A stretch of DNA of 40,419 nt from Caldilineaceae bacterium (GTDB taxonomy: Bacteria; Chloroflexota; Anaerolineae; Caldilineales; Caldilineaceae): NCBI GenBank assembly GCA_020845455.1, contig JADLFO010000204.1, positions 1 to 40,419 of the forward strand, given 5' to 3'. This document shows, piece by piece, positions 8,689 through 16,582 of this stretch. How positions within the stretch are numbered: position 1 is the stretch's first letter; each line of letters starts with the position of its first letter. A program made the translations under genes and the position numbers. The notes below the pieces were generated by a model. That model was not told the origin of the DNA, searched no databases, and worked only from the letters and a program-made list of their open reading frames with translations.

Positions 8689-9360
8689 ATGTCCAGCCCT
8701 ACACGCAGCCTCGTCGTGGCGCTTGCCAAAGGCCGCCTGACCGATGACATTCTCGGCTATCTGGGCCGCGCCGGCATCCCGCTGCCTGCCGGCGACCCTG
8801 GCCGCAAATTGATCCTGGAGAGCGCCGATAGCTCCATGCGCTATGTCATGGCCAAGCCCGCCGACGTCCCCACCTATGTCGAGTATGGCGCGGCGGATTT
8901 GGGCGTCTGTGGCCTCGATGTGCTGCGCGAGGCCAAGCGCGATGTCTACGAACCGCTCTTGTTGCCCTTCGGCTACTGCCGCTTGAGCCTGGCCGGCCTT
9001 GGCACGCGACCCGATACGCCGCTGCGCTATGAAAGCCAGCCGCGCGTCGCCACAAGCTTTCCCAACCTCACCGCCGAATTCTTCCGCCGGCGCGGCGTCA
9101 ACGCCGAAATCATCACCCTCAAAGGCTCCGTCGAGCTTGCCCCCCTGGTCGGGCTGGCCGACCTCATCGTGGACTTGGTCGAGAGCGGCAGCACCCTGCG
9201 CGCCAACGGGCTGGTCGAATTCCGCACCATTCTCGAAAGTCAGGCCGTCCTGATCGCCAACCGGGCCGCCTATCGTCTGCAGTCCGACGCCATCCGCAGT
9301 ATCATCGCCCGGCTGCGCCAGGCCAATCAAGAACCTACACCGGCAGCAACCCTATCATGA
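8689..9360 (+). CDS. hisG: ATP phosphoribosyltransferase, short form (HisG-S)
   Basis: It condenses ATP with PRPP to phosphoribosyl-ATP, the first committed step of histidine synthesis. The 223-residue length and the absence of the C-terminal regulatory domain mark it as the short form, which needs HisZ. Visible family features are LVVALAKGRLTDDI at the N-terminus, the YGAADLGVCGLDVL segment, and the PRPP-binding region around LADLIVDLVESGSTLRANGL (about residues 157-176). I start at the ATG at 8689 because AAGAGGA precedes it; an upstream in-frame extension overlaps the end of hisZ. Its stop overlaps the start of the next gene by ATGA, implying translational coupling. No other his genes are in the window. 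Confidence 0.95.
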   Translation: MSSPTRSLVVALAKGRLTDDILGYLGRAGIPLPAGDPGRKLILESADSSMRYVMAKPADVPTYVEYGAADLGVCGLDVLREAKRDVYEPLLLPFGYCRLSLAGLGTRPDTPLRYESQPRVATSFPNLTAEFFRRRGVNAEIITLKGSVELAPLVGLADLIVDLVESGSTLRANGLVEFRTILESQAVLIANRAAYRLQSDAIRSIIARLRQANQEPTPAATLS

Positions 9361-9893
9361 CCCAGATTATCGAATCATCCGCCATCCCAGGTGTCAAGCT
9401 CGTCAAATTCCGTGTTTTTTCCGACTCACGCGGGCAGTTTATGGAGACCTTCCGCAAAGATTGGTTTCCCGAACGCTCTTGGGAGATCATCCAGAGCAAC
9501 CGCAGCGAAAGCGCCGCCGGCGTCCTGCGCGGGCTGCACTTCCACCACCATCAGGTCGACTACTGGCAGGTGGTCAACGGCTCGATCCGCGTCGCCTTGG
9601 CGGACCTGCGCCGCCAGTCGCCGACCTACGGCCAAGTAGAGACCATCGACCTCGACGCAGCCAACCCCATGGGGCTATTTATCCCGGTCGGCGTCGCGCA
9701 CGGCTTTCTGGCATGCACGGCTGCGACCCTGCTCTATTTGGTCGACAACTACTACGACGGCAGCGATGAACACGGGATCGCCTGGAATGACCCAGACCTG
9801 GCAATCCCCTGGGGAATCCAAACCCCCACTCTCTCCGACCGTGACTGCGCCAACCCAACGCTGCGCGCCATCGGCCCGGAACGATTGCCCTAG
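9357..9893 (+). CDS. dTDP-4-dehydrorhamnose 3,5-epimerase-like cupin (RmlC family, divergent active site)
   Basis: The 178-residue product has the RmlC fold signatures: FSDSRGQFMETF, VLRGLHFH with the catalytic-type H61, LADLRRQSPTYGQ, IPVGVAHGFL and LLYLVDNYY with Y127. Aligned to Salmonella RmlC, the conserved Lys of the GKLVR segment falls on D68 and the loop before it is three residues shorter (HHHQVDYWQVVNG). Standard 3,5-epimerase chemistry is therefore uncertain. No rmlA, rmlB or rmlD is nearby. It overlaps hisG by four bases, which is an odd place for a rhamnose gene. It may act on another nucleotide sugar or as a single-position epimerase. The family call is firm; the activity is not. 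Confidence 0.8.
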   Translation: MTQIIESSAIPGVKLVKFRVFSDSRGQFMETFRKDWFPERSWEIIQSNRSESAAGVLRGLHFHHHQVDYWQVVNGSIRVALADLRRQSPTYGQVETIDLDAANPMGLFIPVGVAHGFLACTAATLLYLVDNYYDGSDEHGIAWNDPDLAIPWGIQTPTLSDRDCANPTLRAIGPERLP

Positions 9894-9941
9894 CCATTTC
9901 GCCTCAATGCCCCCAAACACACACAGCGAAGGACCCTCACC

Positions 9942-10826
9942 ATGCCCCAATCTACCCGCATTGGCGTCATCGGCGGCACAGGCGTCTATCAGATCGAGGC
10001 GCTTTCCGACACCCAGGAAATCACACTCGACACGCCCTTTGGCGCACCCTCCGACAGCTACTTGGTCGGAACTCTCCACGGCCAACAGGTCGCCTTTCTG
10101 GCCCGCCATGGCCGCGGCCATCGCATCAGCCCGACACGGCTCAACCATCGCGCCAACATCTACGGCTTCAAACAGCTCGGCGTCGAATACCTGATCAGCC
10201 TCAGCGCCTGCGGCAGCCTGCAAGAGCACATCCACCCCGGCGACATCGTCATCCCGGACCAACTCTTCGACCGCACCGTCAACCGCGCCCTCTCGTTCTT
10301 CGATGACCCCGACGCCGGCACTGCCGGTCTCGTCGTCCACATCGGCCTGGCCGACCCCTTCTGCCCCGTACTCAGCCACATCTGCTACGAAGCGGCGCTC
10401 ACCACCGGAGCAAGCGTCCATCAGGGCGGCGGCTTTGTCACTATCGAAGGGCCGCGCTTTTCCACCAAAGCCGAGAGCCAAGTCTTCCGCAGTTGGGGCA
10501 TGGACATCATCGGCATGACCACCACGCCGGAGGCCCAACTGGCGCGTGAGGCTGAAATGAGCTATGCCGTCATGGCGCACGTCACCGACTACGACGTCTG
10601 GCACACCAGCGCAGAAGCCGTCACCGTCGATGCCGTGGTGCGTATGCTGCACCGCAACGCCGAGATCGCCAAGCAAGCCGTGGTCAACGCCATCGCCGCC
10701 TTGGCCCAGGCAGGGCCGTCGCCCCAGGCCAACGCCCTGCAAGACGCCATCATCACCAACCGCTCCGCGGTTCCCGCATCCGTGGTCGAGCGGCTCCACT
10801 TGCTCGTGGGCAGATATTTTACCTGA
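9942..10826 (+). CDS. mtnP: S-methyl-5'-thioadenosine phosphorylase
   Basis: It cleaves methylthioadenosine with phosphate to adenine and methylthioribose-1-phosphate, in methionine salvage and polyamine by-product removal. The 294-residue protein shows the family pattern from end to end: IGVIGGTGVY at the N-terminus, TPFGAPSD, the phosphate-site ARHGRGHRISP, NHRANIYGFKQLGV, SACGSL, then FVTIEGPRFSTKAES, IIGMTTTPEAQLAREAEMSY and TDYDVW. The length is normal for MTAP. Some relatives in this family act on inosine or guanosine, so substrate specificity should be read as probable. GAAGGA precedes the ATG at 9942. It lies 48 bases after the epimerase-like gene and may share its transcript. Confidence 0.92.
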   Translation: MPQSTRIGVIGGTGVYQIEALSDTQEITLDTPFGAPSDSYLVGTLHGQQVAFLARHGRGHRISPTRLNHRANIYGFKQLGVEYLISLSACGSLQEHIHPGDIVIPDQLFDRTVNRALSFFDDPDAGTAGLVVHIGLADPFCPVLSHICYEAALTTGASVHQGGGFVTIEGPRFSTKAESQVFRSWGMDIIGMTTTPEAQLAREAEMSYAVMAHVTDYDVWHTSAEAVTVDAVVRMLHRNAEIAKQAVVNAIAALAQAGPSPQANALQDAIITNRSAVPASVVERLHLLVGRYFT

Positions 10827-10865
10827 TGCGTTCTCAGCCGGATAGTATTCTGCCCCCTCTCGCAT

Positions 10866-10894
10866 TTGGGTTTGCAGAACACATGCACTATAAT
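10866..10894 (+). promoter_or_regulatory. Putative promoter of rpmG
   Basis: A perfect TATAAT (10889-10894) lies 42 bases before the rpmG ATG. At a 17-base spacing upstream there is only TTGGGT (10866-10871), a weak -35 box. The strong -10 and the leader that fits make own-promoter transcription likely. Confidence 0.5.
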
Positions 10895-10936
10895 GCACAA
10901 AAATGGCGATTGTACCGTCTGGCAAGGAGATGAAAA

Positions 10937-11098
<162 letters not shown>

Positions 11099-11124
11099 GC
11101 GCTCGACCTAACCTAGCACCTACG

Positions 11125-11157
11125 AGACGCAGTGGACACCCGCTGCGTCTTTGTTTT
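11125..11157 (+). terminator. Intrinsic terminator after rpmG
   Basis: An 8-bp perfect stem, AGACGCAG (11125-11132) with CTGCGTCT (11143-11150), is followed directly by TTGTTTT. It lies 26 bases after the rpmG stop. Confidence 0.85.
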
Positions 11158-11510
11158 ATGCTTTGTTTTGTGCGAATTTGCCCTGGCCGGCTCGGACAGC
11201 GCTGACCCAAAGCGCGCCCTTAGAACATCGCACAACGTATGATCGTTGGTCACTCGACATCCGTAGTCGAAACGTACTCCGGAAGTAGGTGAATCAAGTT
11301 AGCATCTACACCGGTTGTGGTGTAAGATCGCCTGTGGTGGCCGTGCATGGTGTATCTGCAGGTCGCGGTCCAGTTACCATGGCCTTGCATCGGCCACAGG
11401 TTGCTCCCTGGCGCATGATATTGAGCTCCAGGGTCGCTCACAACAATACTCGGCGGACAACCCACCCCTGAGGACGACCGCACGCCGTAGTATTCTAGGA
11501 TGGTAATTTC
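11158..11510 (+). other. 353-base intergenic region with nested inverted repeats
   Basis: I see no convincing gene. The right half holds several inverted repeats in one orientation. TACACC/GGTGTA is at 11307-11312 and 11319-11324. A long composite stem at 11331-11400 pairs CCTGTGG with CCACAGG, CCG with CGG, TGCA with TGCA, and TGGT with ACCA. A third hairpin, CCCTGG/CCAGGG, is at 11406-11411 and 11428-11433. Such an arrangement fits a structured 5' leader or a small RNA ahead of the SH3b gene. I could not match it to a known riboswitch. Open frames across it look like chance frames. Confidence 0.4.
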
Positions 11511-13223
11511 ATGGATCGACTGTTTCGTATCTTGATATTGATCTTCGTTACGGTTCTCGCAGCCGCCATCTCCGCCTCGCCGGCCTACGCCGCACCCGGA
11601 GATCGCGCAAGCACCGGCGAATTGGCCCAGATCGGGCAGCTCGGCACGCCGACCACCGCCGCGGCCACTGCGACGCCGACCGTACCCCCCCAACCGACAC
11701 AAACACCGCCCCCGCCGCCTACCGCGACTTCGGTTCCAACCGTGCCCCCGTCGCCCACGGTGGCCTCGTCCGCCTCCGCCGCGGTCGGCATCACCACAAC
11801 CGCCCCCCCCACGACGGGCGCCGAGATCACGGTGAGCGCCGGCACGCCGGTGACCGCAACCGAGCAGACCCCCGCCGGGCCGCTGGAAGGCACGATCATC
11901 GCCAACCGCAGCGACAACAACGCGCGCTTTTTCGTCGAGGGAATCACCTACGATCTGGCCGCGGGCCGCTCGCTCGGCCTAGTTCTGCCGCGCGCCAGCA
12001 GCGTATTGAACCTCTACAACTGTGATGCCGCCGCGCCCGAAAATCAGGCGACCTGTTTCTGGGATCCCTATCTGATCACCCTCGACGGCTTCTACGAGAT
12101 TTACAAGGCGCCCGACCCGGTCGTCGAGGCGCGGCTGCTCCTGCGCCAAGCGGGCACCCCCCCGACCGACCAGGTCTGGGTCCAGAACCGCTCCGGCCAG
12201 ACCGAGCAGATCGTGTATAAGAACGAGACCTTCGACATCGCGCCGACGACAGTGCGCGAATTCCCGGTGGCGTCGGGCGTGCCCGCCATCCTCTATGTGC
12301 GCAGTTGTCTTACGCTGTCGGGGCAAACCGTCTGTGAATGGGCGCCCAAGACGCTCGACGCCGGCGTCTACTACGCCATGGTCGCGGTCAACACTGCGGG
12401 CGGCGAGCCAAACAGTCAGATCACAACCTTGGATCTGCGCCCCATCGTCGCCGGCGTCGAGGTCACCCCCACGCCGGAGGCCACCGCCGCAGGACAGGAC
12501 CAGACCGCCGTGCCTGCGGAGACCGCGGCCCCCGCGCCGCTGGCGGGCCAACTGACCTGCCGCCTCTTGGTCCCCACGCTCAACGTCCGCAGCGGCCCAG
12601 GGCTATACTACGAGATCATCGACAAAGTCCGCAGCGGCGATCAACCGGCCACCGTGGTCGTCAACGGCCGCAGCGTGGATGGCGAGTGGCTCACCGTGAT
12701 TCCGGCAGTCACCGGCAACGGCTGGATCACCGCCAGCCCCAGTTTCATCACCTGCGACGGCGATCTCATGGGGTTGCCTATGGTCGAGGCCCCAGCGCCA
12801 CCGCCCACCCCCGAACCGGCGCCGGTCGCTGAATCCCCTGCCGTCGATGCGTCCAACCCTGAATCGCAGACAGTCGAGACTGCCCCCGAGACAAGCGCAG
12901 GCGCTACGCCGGCGCCGCCCGACCAACCTGTTGTGCCGGCTGGGCAGGCGCTCCTGGTGGTGAACAACGGCTTCCAGCATGAGATGCGCTTCACCCTCGA
13001 CCAGCGCTATCGCGCCAACGAAGGGCCAAGCGAGTTTGACCTTGCGCCGGGCGAATCCGTTGCCATCGTCGTCTTCCCCGGCCAGGTCGATTTCAGCGCC
13101 AGCAGCCCGTGGAGCGGGCTTTCCGGTAACGCCTCGCTGCATGTCGAAGCGGATCAATCGCTGACGCTCTGGCTGCGCTTTGAACCCGACGCCGACAACT
13201 CCTGGCGGCTTGTCTGGCAATAG
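11511..13223 (+). CDS. Secreted SH3b-domain protein with three internal repeats
   Basis: The 570-residue product starts with a signal peptide (about residues 1-28, ending SPAYAAPG). A Thr/Pro-rich linker follows (about 48-125). Two similar domains of about 70 residues come next (about 128-198 and 223-290). Each opens with an N-R-S motif, carries a Cys pair (C171 and C182; C266 and C275) ahead of Trp and Pro (CFWDPY, CEWAPK), and ends in a GFYEIY or GVYYAM strand. A bacterial SH3 domain (about 350-415, LNVRSGPGLYYEIIDKVRSG) follows a second linker. A last domain (about 480-556) resembles the first two but lacks the cysteines. SH3b domains usually bind cell-wall or surface polymers, so a surface role is likely. 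AGGATGG precedes the ATG at 11511. Confidence 0.85.
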   Translation: MDRLFRILILIFVTVLAAAISASPAYAAPGDRASTGELAQIGQLGTPTTAAATATPTVPPQPTQTPPPPPTATSVPTVPPSPTVASSASAAVGITTTAPPTTGAEITVSAGTPVTATEQTPAGPLEGTIIANRSDNNARFFVEGITYDLAAGRSLGLVLPRASSVLNLYNCDAAAPENQATCFWDPYLITLDGFYEIYKAPDPVVEARLLLRQAGTPPTDQVWVQNRSGQTEQIVYKNETFDIAPTTVREFPVASGVPAILYVRSCLTLSGQTVCEWAPKTLDAGVYYAMVAVNTAGGEPNSQITTLDLRPIVAGVEVTPTPEATAAGQDQTAVPAETAAPAPLAGQLTCRLLVPTLNVRSGPGLYYEIIDKVRSGDQPATVVVNGRSVDGEWLTVIPAVTGNGWITASPSFITCDGDLMGLPMVEAPAPPPTPEPAPVAESPAVDASNPESQTVETAPETSAGATPAPPDQPVVPAGQALLVVNNGFQHEMRFTLDQRYRANEGPSEFDLAPGESVAIVVFPGQVDFSASSPWSGLSGNASLHVEADQSLTLWLRFEPDADNSWRLVWQ

Positions 13224-13265
13224 AATAGACAAGTTGCGGCCTCTGCAACCTAAGAGCGCCCCAAA

Positions 13266-13304
13266 AAAGAGCGGAGGTAGACCTGGTGTCCGCCTCCGCT
13301 CTTT
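13266..13304 (+). terminator. Bidirectional terminator between convergent genes
   Basis: A perfect 12-bp stem, AAAGAGCGGAGG (13266-13277) with CCTCCGCTCTTT (13293-13304), lies between the SH3b gene (stop 13223) and the convergent lipoprotein gene (stop 13334). The stem carries A-rich and T-rich ends on both strands, so it can serve both. Confidence 0.85.
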
Positions 13305-13333
13305 CGTATGCCTGCACCGCCTGCGGCGCAAGG

Positions 13334-14035
13334 CTATTGCTGTCGGTAGCGCACATACAGTTCGCGCGTTTCCTCGTCTGCCGTCAGCTCAAACTCCGCA
13401 GGCGGCCCGACCGGCGTACCTCCCGCATCCACCAACTGCACTACCCAACTGCCGGCCTGCGCCTCCACAAAGATCACGTTCATGTTCGTAAAGCGCGAAT
13501 AGGGTCCCGGTTCGGTGCGTGTCACTTCGGGCAGCCCGCCGCCCGACACCTGGTCCACCGGCAGTTCCGCGCCGTTATGCGTCACCTGCAGCGAGTACCC
13601 TTCCAGCGCAAACGACTGGTCGGAATAGACATACAAAAAGACGCGCACCACATTCGGCGCCAGCGACTCGGTGGGATACTTGTTCGCCTCTTCCAATTCA
13701 AACACATAGCTCGGCGTAGGGCTGGGTGTCGGCGTGGCGCTCGGCTCTGGGCTGGCCGTGGGGGTCGAAGTCTGCGTCGGCTCCGGCGTAGCGGTTGCAG
13801 TCGAGGTCGGCGGCAGCGGGGTGGGCGTCTCAGTCGGCGTGGGTGGCTCGATCGTGACCACCGGGGTCAAGTTCTGTTGCGGTGCAGGCGTGTTGGTCGG
13901 CGGCGCATCCACTGCGACCCCCACCGATGTCGGCGTAAAGGTCGGCACCGGGGTGCGCGTGGGCTGCTCCCCCCCAAACAGGCTGCACCCGGCAGCCGTC
14001 CACGCCGCCGTGGCCACCACCAGGACCCAAGCCAT
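13334..14035 (-). CDS. Thr/Pro-rich lipoprotein, function unknown
   Basis: From the ATG at 14035 the product has 233 residues. A signal peptide with a lipobox ends WTAAGC, making C17 the likely lipidated residue. Residues about 24-108 are a low-complexity Thr/Pro linker that lifts the domain off the membrane. The C-terminal part (about 109-233) is a compact, probably beta-rich domain with no motif I recognise. The frame stays open upstream to a TTG at 14116, which would add 27 residues with an Arg-rich stretch (VSRRLRSRQ). Neither start has an ideal ribosome site, so the N-terminus is uncertain. It follows the two-component genes on the same strand and may be their output or sensor partner. 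Confidence 0.75.
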   Translation of the reverse strand: MAWVLVVATAAWTAAGCSLFGGEQPTRTPVPTFTPTSVGVAVDAPPTNTPAPQQNLTPVVTIEPPTPTETPTPLPPTSTATATPEPTQTSTPTASPEPSATPTPSPTPSYVFELEEANKYPTESLAPNVVRVFLYVYSDQSFALEGYSLQVTHNGAELPVDQVSGGGLPEVTRTEPGPYSRFTNMNVIFVEAQAGSWVVQLVDAGGTPVGPPAEFELTADEETRELYVRYRQQ

Positions 14036-14259
14036 TTGCCGGGATCGCAGCCGCCTAGAGACCCGTTCGGTCGATAATACGCCCCCTGAGCCACGCGGGC
14101 GATAGCGCTGTCCCAAAGTTGTGCTGCCCCTCGCTAGAAGCGTTCAGGTTTACCAGCCGTCCATACTACCCGATCTGCCGGTCAGACGCAAAGAGCACCG
14201 TGATCGGGCATTCCCCTGTCCGCGCAATTTCCCCGCCGGGCTGCCCGCACTTCTGGAGC

Positions 14260-15264
14260 CTAAAGTGGAAGCGCCAGGACGAAAGTCGCGCCGTGGCCCA
14301 GCCCTTGGCTTTCGGCCCACAGTCTGCCGCCGTGCGCCAGGGCAAAGTGGCGTGCGATCGTCAGCCCGATCCCATTGCCCCCGCTGCTGCGGGCACGCGA
14401 CTTATCAACCCGGTAAAACCGCTCAAAGATGCGTGTCAACTCTTCCGGCGGGATGCCGATCCCCGTGTCACGGATGCGTACCGTGACATCTGACCCTTCA
14501 TGCGCTACGCGAATATGCACCTGCCCGCCGGCGGGCGTCGCCTGCAGCGCATTGCCCAACAAATTGATCAGCACCTGCGTGATACGGTCTGGGTCCACCT
14601 CCAGCATCGGCAGATCCGGCGCTAAGTCATAGCCCAATTGCACGCCCTTATCGTCATACTGCGGCGCCAAACGTCCTCCCACATCCCGAACCAACGGGCG
14701 CAGATCCACCCGCCGTTTTCTCAGCGTCACTTGGCCGCTCTCGGCCAGCGAAAGCTCCTCCAACTGGAAGACCAGCCGCTGCAGCCGGCTCACCTCATGT
14801 TGCACGCCGAGAAAGGCGCCCTGATCCGGCTGCAATACCCCGTCGACCAACCCCTCCATCGTGGCGCGGATGTTGGTAAGCGGCGTGCGCAGCTCATGCG
14901 CCACATTGCCGATCAATTCCACGCGCCGCTGCTCAGTGGCCGCGATCGTCGCTGCCATCTGGTTAAACGCCTGCGCCAGTTCGTTCAATTCGATATTGCT
15001 GTAGTGCGGCAGACGCTCATGATAGTTGCCCGCCGCAATGTACAGGCTTGCCTGTTTCATCGCCTGGATCGGCTGGATGATCTGCTGGCGGATCAAAAGC
15101 AGGCTGCCCAACACCACCCCGACAAAGACCACATAGCGGATCACATTGGCTTCAGGCGTGCCGCCGATACTGCGCAAGATCAGCAGTTCCACCAAGATGA
15201 TGACCACATACGAAAAGAGGTGCAGCCATTCAATCCGGCGATAGAACGTGAGCAGACCTCTCAT
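14260..15264 (-). CDS. Sensor histidine kinase (HAMP-HisKA-HATPase), OmpR-type partner
   Basis: The 334-residue kinase has two transmembrane segments (about residues 15-31 and 43-59) separated by only about 11 residues, so there is no extracytoplasmic sensor domain. A HAMP linker (about 60-112) leads to the HisKA domain with the phospho-acceptor H123 (VAHELRTPLTN). The ATPase domain has the N box (LINLLGNAL, N238), G1 (DTGIGI, 266-271) and G2 (GGNGIGL, 295-301). It autophosphorylates and passes phosphate to the response regulator encoded directly upstream, with which it overlaps by four bases (ATGA). The lack of a sensor domain suggests it detects a signal in the membrane or through a partner protein. 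Confidence 0.93.
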   Translation of the reverse strand: MRGLLTFYRRIEWLHLFSYVVIILVELLILRSIGGTPEANVIRYVVFVGVVLGSLLLIRQQIIQPIQAMKQASLYIAAGNYHERLPHYSNIELNELAQAFNQMAATIAATEQRRVELIGNVAHELRTPLTNIRATMEGLVDGVLQPDQGAFLGVQHEVSRLQRLVFQLEELSLAESGQVTLRKRRVDLRPLVRDVGGRLAPQYDDKGVQLGYDLAPDLPMLEVDPDRITQVLINLLGNALQATPAGGQVHIRVAHEGSDVTVRIRDTGIGIPPEELTRIFERFYRVDKSRARSSGGNGIGLTIARHFALAHGGRLWAESQGLGHGATFVLALPL

Positions 15265-15950
15265 CCAGCCTCCCCATCAAAGCGATAGCCCGCACCGCGC
15301 ACAGTCACGATCAGCGCAGGGTGATCGGCGTCATGCTCGATCTTGCGCCGGATGCGCCGCATATGCACGTCGATCACCCGCTCATCGCCAAAATAGTCGT
15401 AGCCCCACACCTGTTCGATCAGTTGGCTGCGGCTCAGCACCACCCCCGCGTGGCGCGCCAGCACATACAGCAGTTCATATTCGAGCGGCGTCAACTCGAT
15501 CTCTGTCTCCGCCTTCCAAACCCGCCGCGCCTCTGGCTCGATGCGCAGGCGGCCAAAGGTTAACGGCGCGTCCCCTGCGGGCGCACCCCGTCCTCGGCGC
15601 AAGATCGCCTTGACGCGCGAAACCAGTTCACGCGGGCTAAACGGCTTGGTCAAATAGTCGTCCGCGCCCATCTCCAGCCCGACGACCTTGTCAATTTCAC
15701 CCGCCTTAGCTGTGAGCATCAGCACATAGACTTCTGAATCGCGGCGCAGCTCGCGCAACACCGCCAAACCATCCAACTGCGGCAGCATGATGTCGAGGAT
15801 CACCAGTTCCGGGCGAAACGCGCGCGCCGCGGCCAGCGCCGCCGGCCCATCGGCTGCCGTCTGCACTGCATAGCCCTCGCGCTCTAAATAGGCCTGCACC
15901 GCGGTCCGCACCGCCGCTTCGTCGTCCACCACCAGGATTCGCTGTTGCAT
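15261..15950 (-). CDS. OmpR/PhoB-family response regulator
   Basis: The 229-residue protein has a receiver domain with D9-D10, the phospho-acceptor D53 (ILDIMLPQLDG), T80 and K102 (LTKPFSP). A C-terminal winged helix-turn-helix spans about residues 130-228 (LTPLEYELLYVLARH, RVIDVHMRRIRRKI, RGAGYRF). It is the first gene of a two-component pair and overlaps the kinase start by four bases. Three tandem 11-bp repeats upstream (16012-16044) are the kind of site this family binds as head-to-tail dimers, so it may regulate itself or the divergent membrane genes. The target genes are otherwise unknown. Confidence 0.95.
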   Translation of the reverse strand: MQQRILVVDDEAAVRTAVQAYLEREGYAVQTAADGPAALAAARAFRPELVILDIMLPQLDGLAVLRELRRDSEVYVLMLTAKAGEIDKVVGLEMGADDYLTKPFSPRELVSRVKAILRRGRGAPAGDAPLTFGRLRIEPEARRVWKAETEIELTPLEYELLYVLARHAGVVLSRSQLIEQVWGYDYFGDERVIDVHMRRIRRKIEHDADHPALIVTVRGAGYRFDGEAG

Positions 15951-16011
15951 AGCGCCCAGTATACCGCCGATGGCTTGTGCGCCGAAAGCCTCCCGCGCCG
16001 CCGGCGGTTTT

Positions 16012-16044
16012 CGTCATCAAACCTTCATACAACCTTCATCGCGC
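16012..16044. promoter_or_regulatory. Tandem 11-bp direct repeats, likely OmpR/PhoB-type operator
   Basis: CGTCATCAAAC (16012-16022), CTTCATACAAC (16023-16033) and CTTCATCGCGC (16034-16044) follow each other with no gap. An 11-bp head-to-tail period is typical of OmpR/PhoB-family binding sites. They lie 62-94 bases upstream of the response regulator start and 130-165 bases before the divergent membrane gene. Confidence 0.55.
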
Positions 16045-16176
16045 CGCAACCCGCCCCTGTCAAACTGCCAATCATGGCAGCGCAGGGCCGTCTCATGGCC
16101 CAGCCCCTGCGCCGCCATGACCAACCTCGTTACATGGGCCACACACTATATGCTCACACAATGAATGGAGTGTTCG

Positions 16177-16578
16177 ATGATTGATGCGATCTTTGTCCCG
16201 CCCACCGTCCACCTGACCACCGGCACGCTGGTCCTAATCACCGGTTTGCTGGCGCTTGTGGCGACGGGCCGTGCCGCATGGCGCAAATGGCCTTTCTCGC
16301 GCGGCGTCCATGCGCTCTTTATCCTTTTTCAAATCGCGCTGATGGTGCAGGCGCTGATCGGCGTCAAGCTGCTGGACCAAGGGCTTGGCCCGCTGCAGCT
16401 CTACATCCACTATGTCGGCGGCCTCGCACCGCTCGGCTTTGTCTTCCTTTTCTATTGGTTCCCCGGCGCCGACAGCGTCGCCAAGAGCCGGCGCGCCGTC
16501 CTGGTCACGGCGCTGTCATTTGTGTTTGTGCTCATGACCTTCGCCGTGGGCAGCATGTATGTAGCGGGAACAGCGTGA
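16177..16578 (+). CDS. Small integral membrane protein, four predicted TM segments
   Basis: The 133-residue product starts at the ATG at 16177, preceded by GGAG; an in-frame ATG at 16165 is less likely. Hydrophobic segments lie at about residues 15-33, 45-65, 75-93 and 107-129. Polar features include RAAWRKWPFSRG between the first two and HYVGG at the start of the third. I do not recognise a named family. It sits four bases upstream of another membrane protein, so the two are almost certainly co-translated and may form a complex. It is divergent from the two-component operon, with the tandem repeats between them. Confidence 0.75.
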   Translation: MIDAIFVPPTVHLTTGTLVLITGLLALVATGRAAWRKWPFSRGVHALFILFQIALMVQALIGVKLLDQGLGPLQLYIHYVGGLAPLGFVFLFYWFPGADSVAKSRRAVLVTALSFVFVLMTFAVGSMYVAGTA

Positions 16579-16582
16579 TCCG

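Noticed and set aside
9357..9893. A rhamnose biosynthesis cluster
   Set aside because: Only one RmlC-like gene is present, with an altered active site, and no rmlA, rmlB or rmlD.
13700..13970. Repetitive-looking DNA
   Set aside because: It is the Thr/Pro-rich linker of the lipoprotein, not a DNA repeat or CRISPR array.
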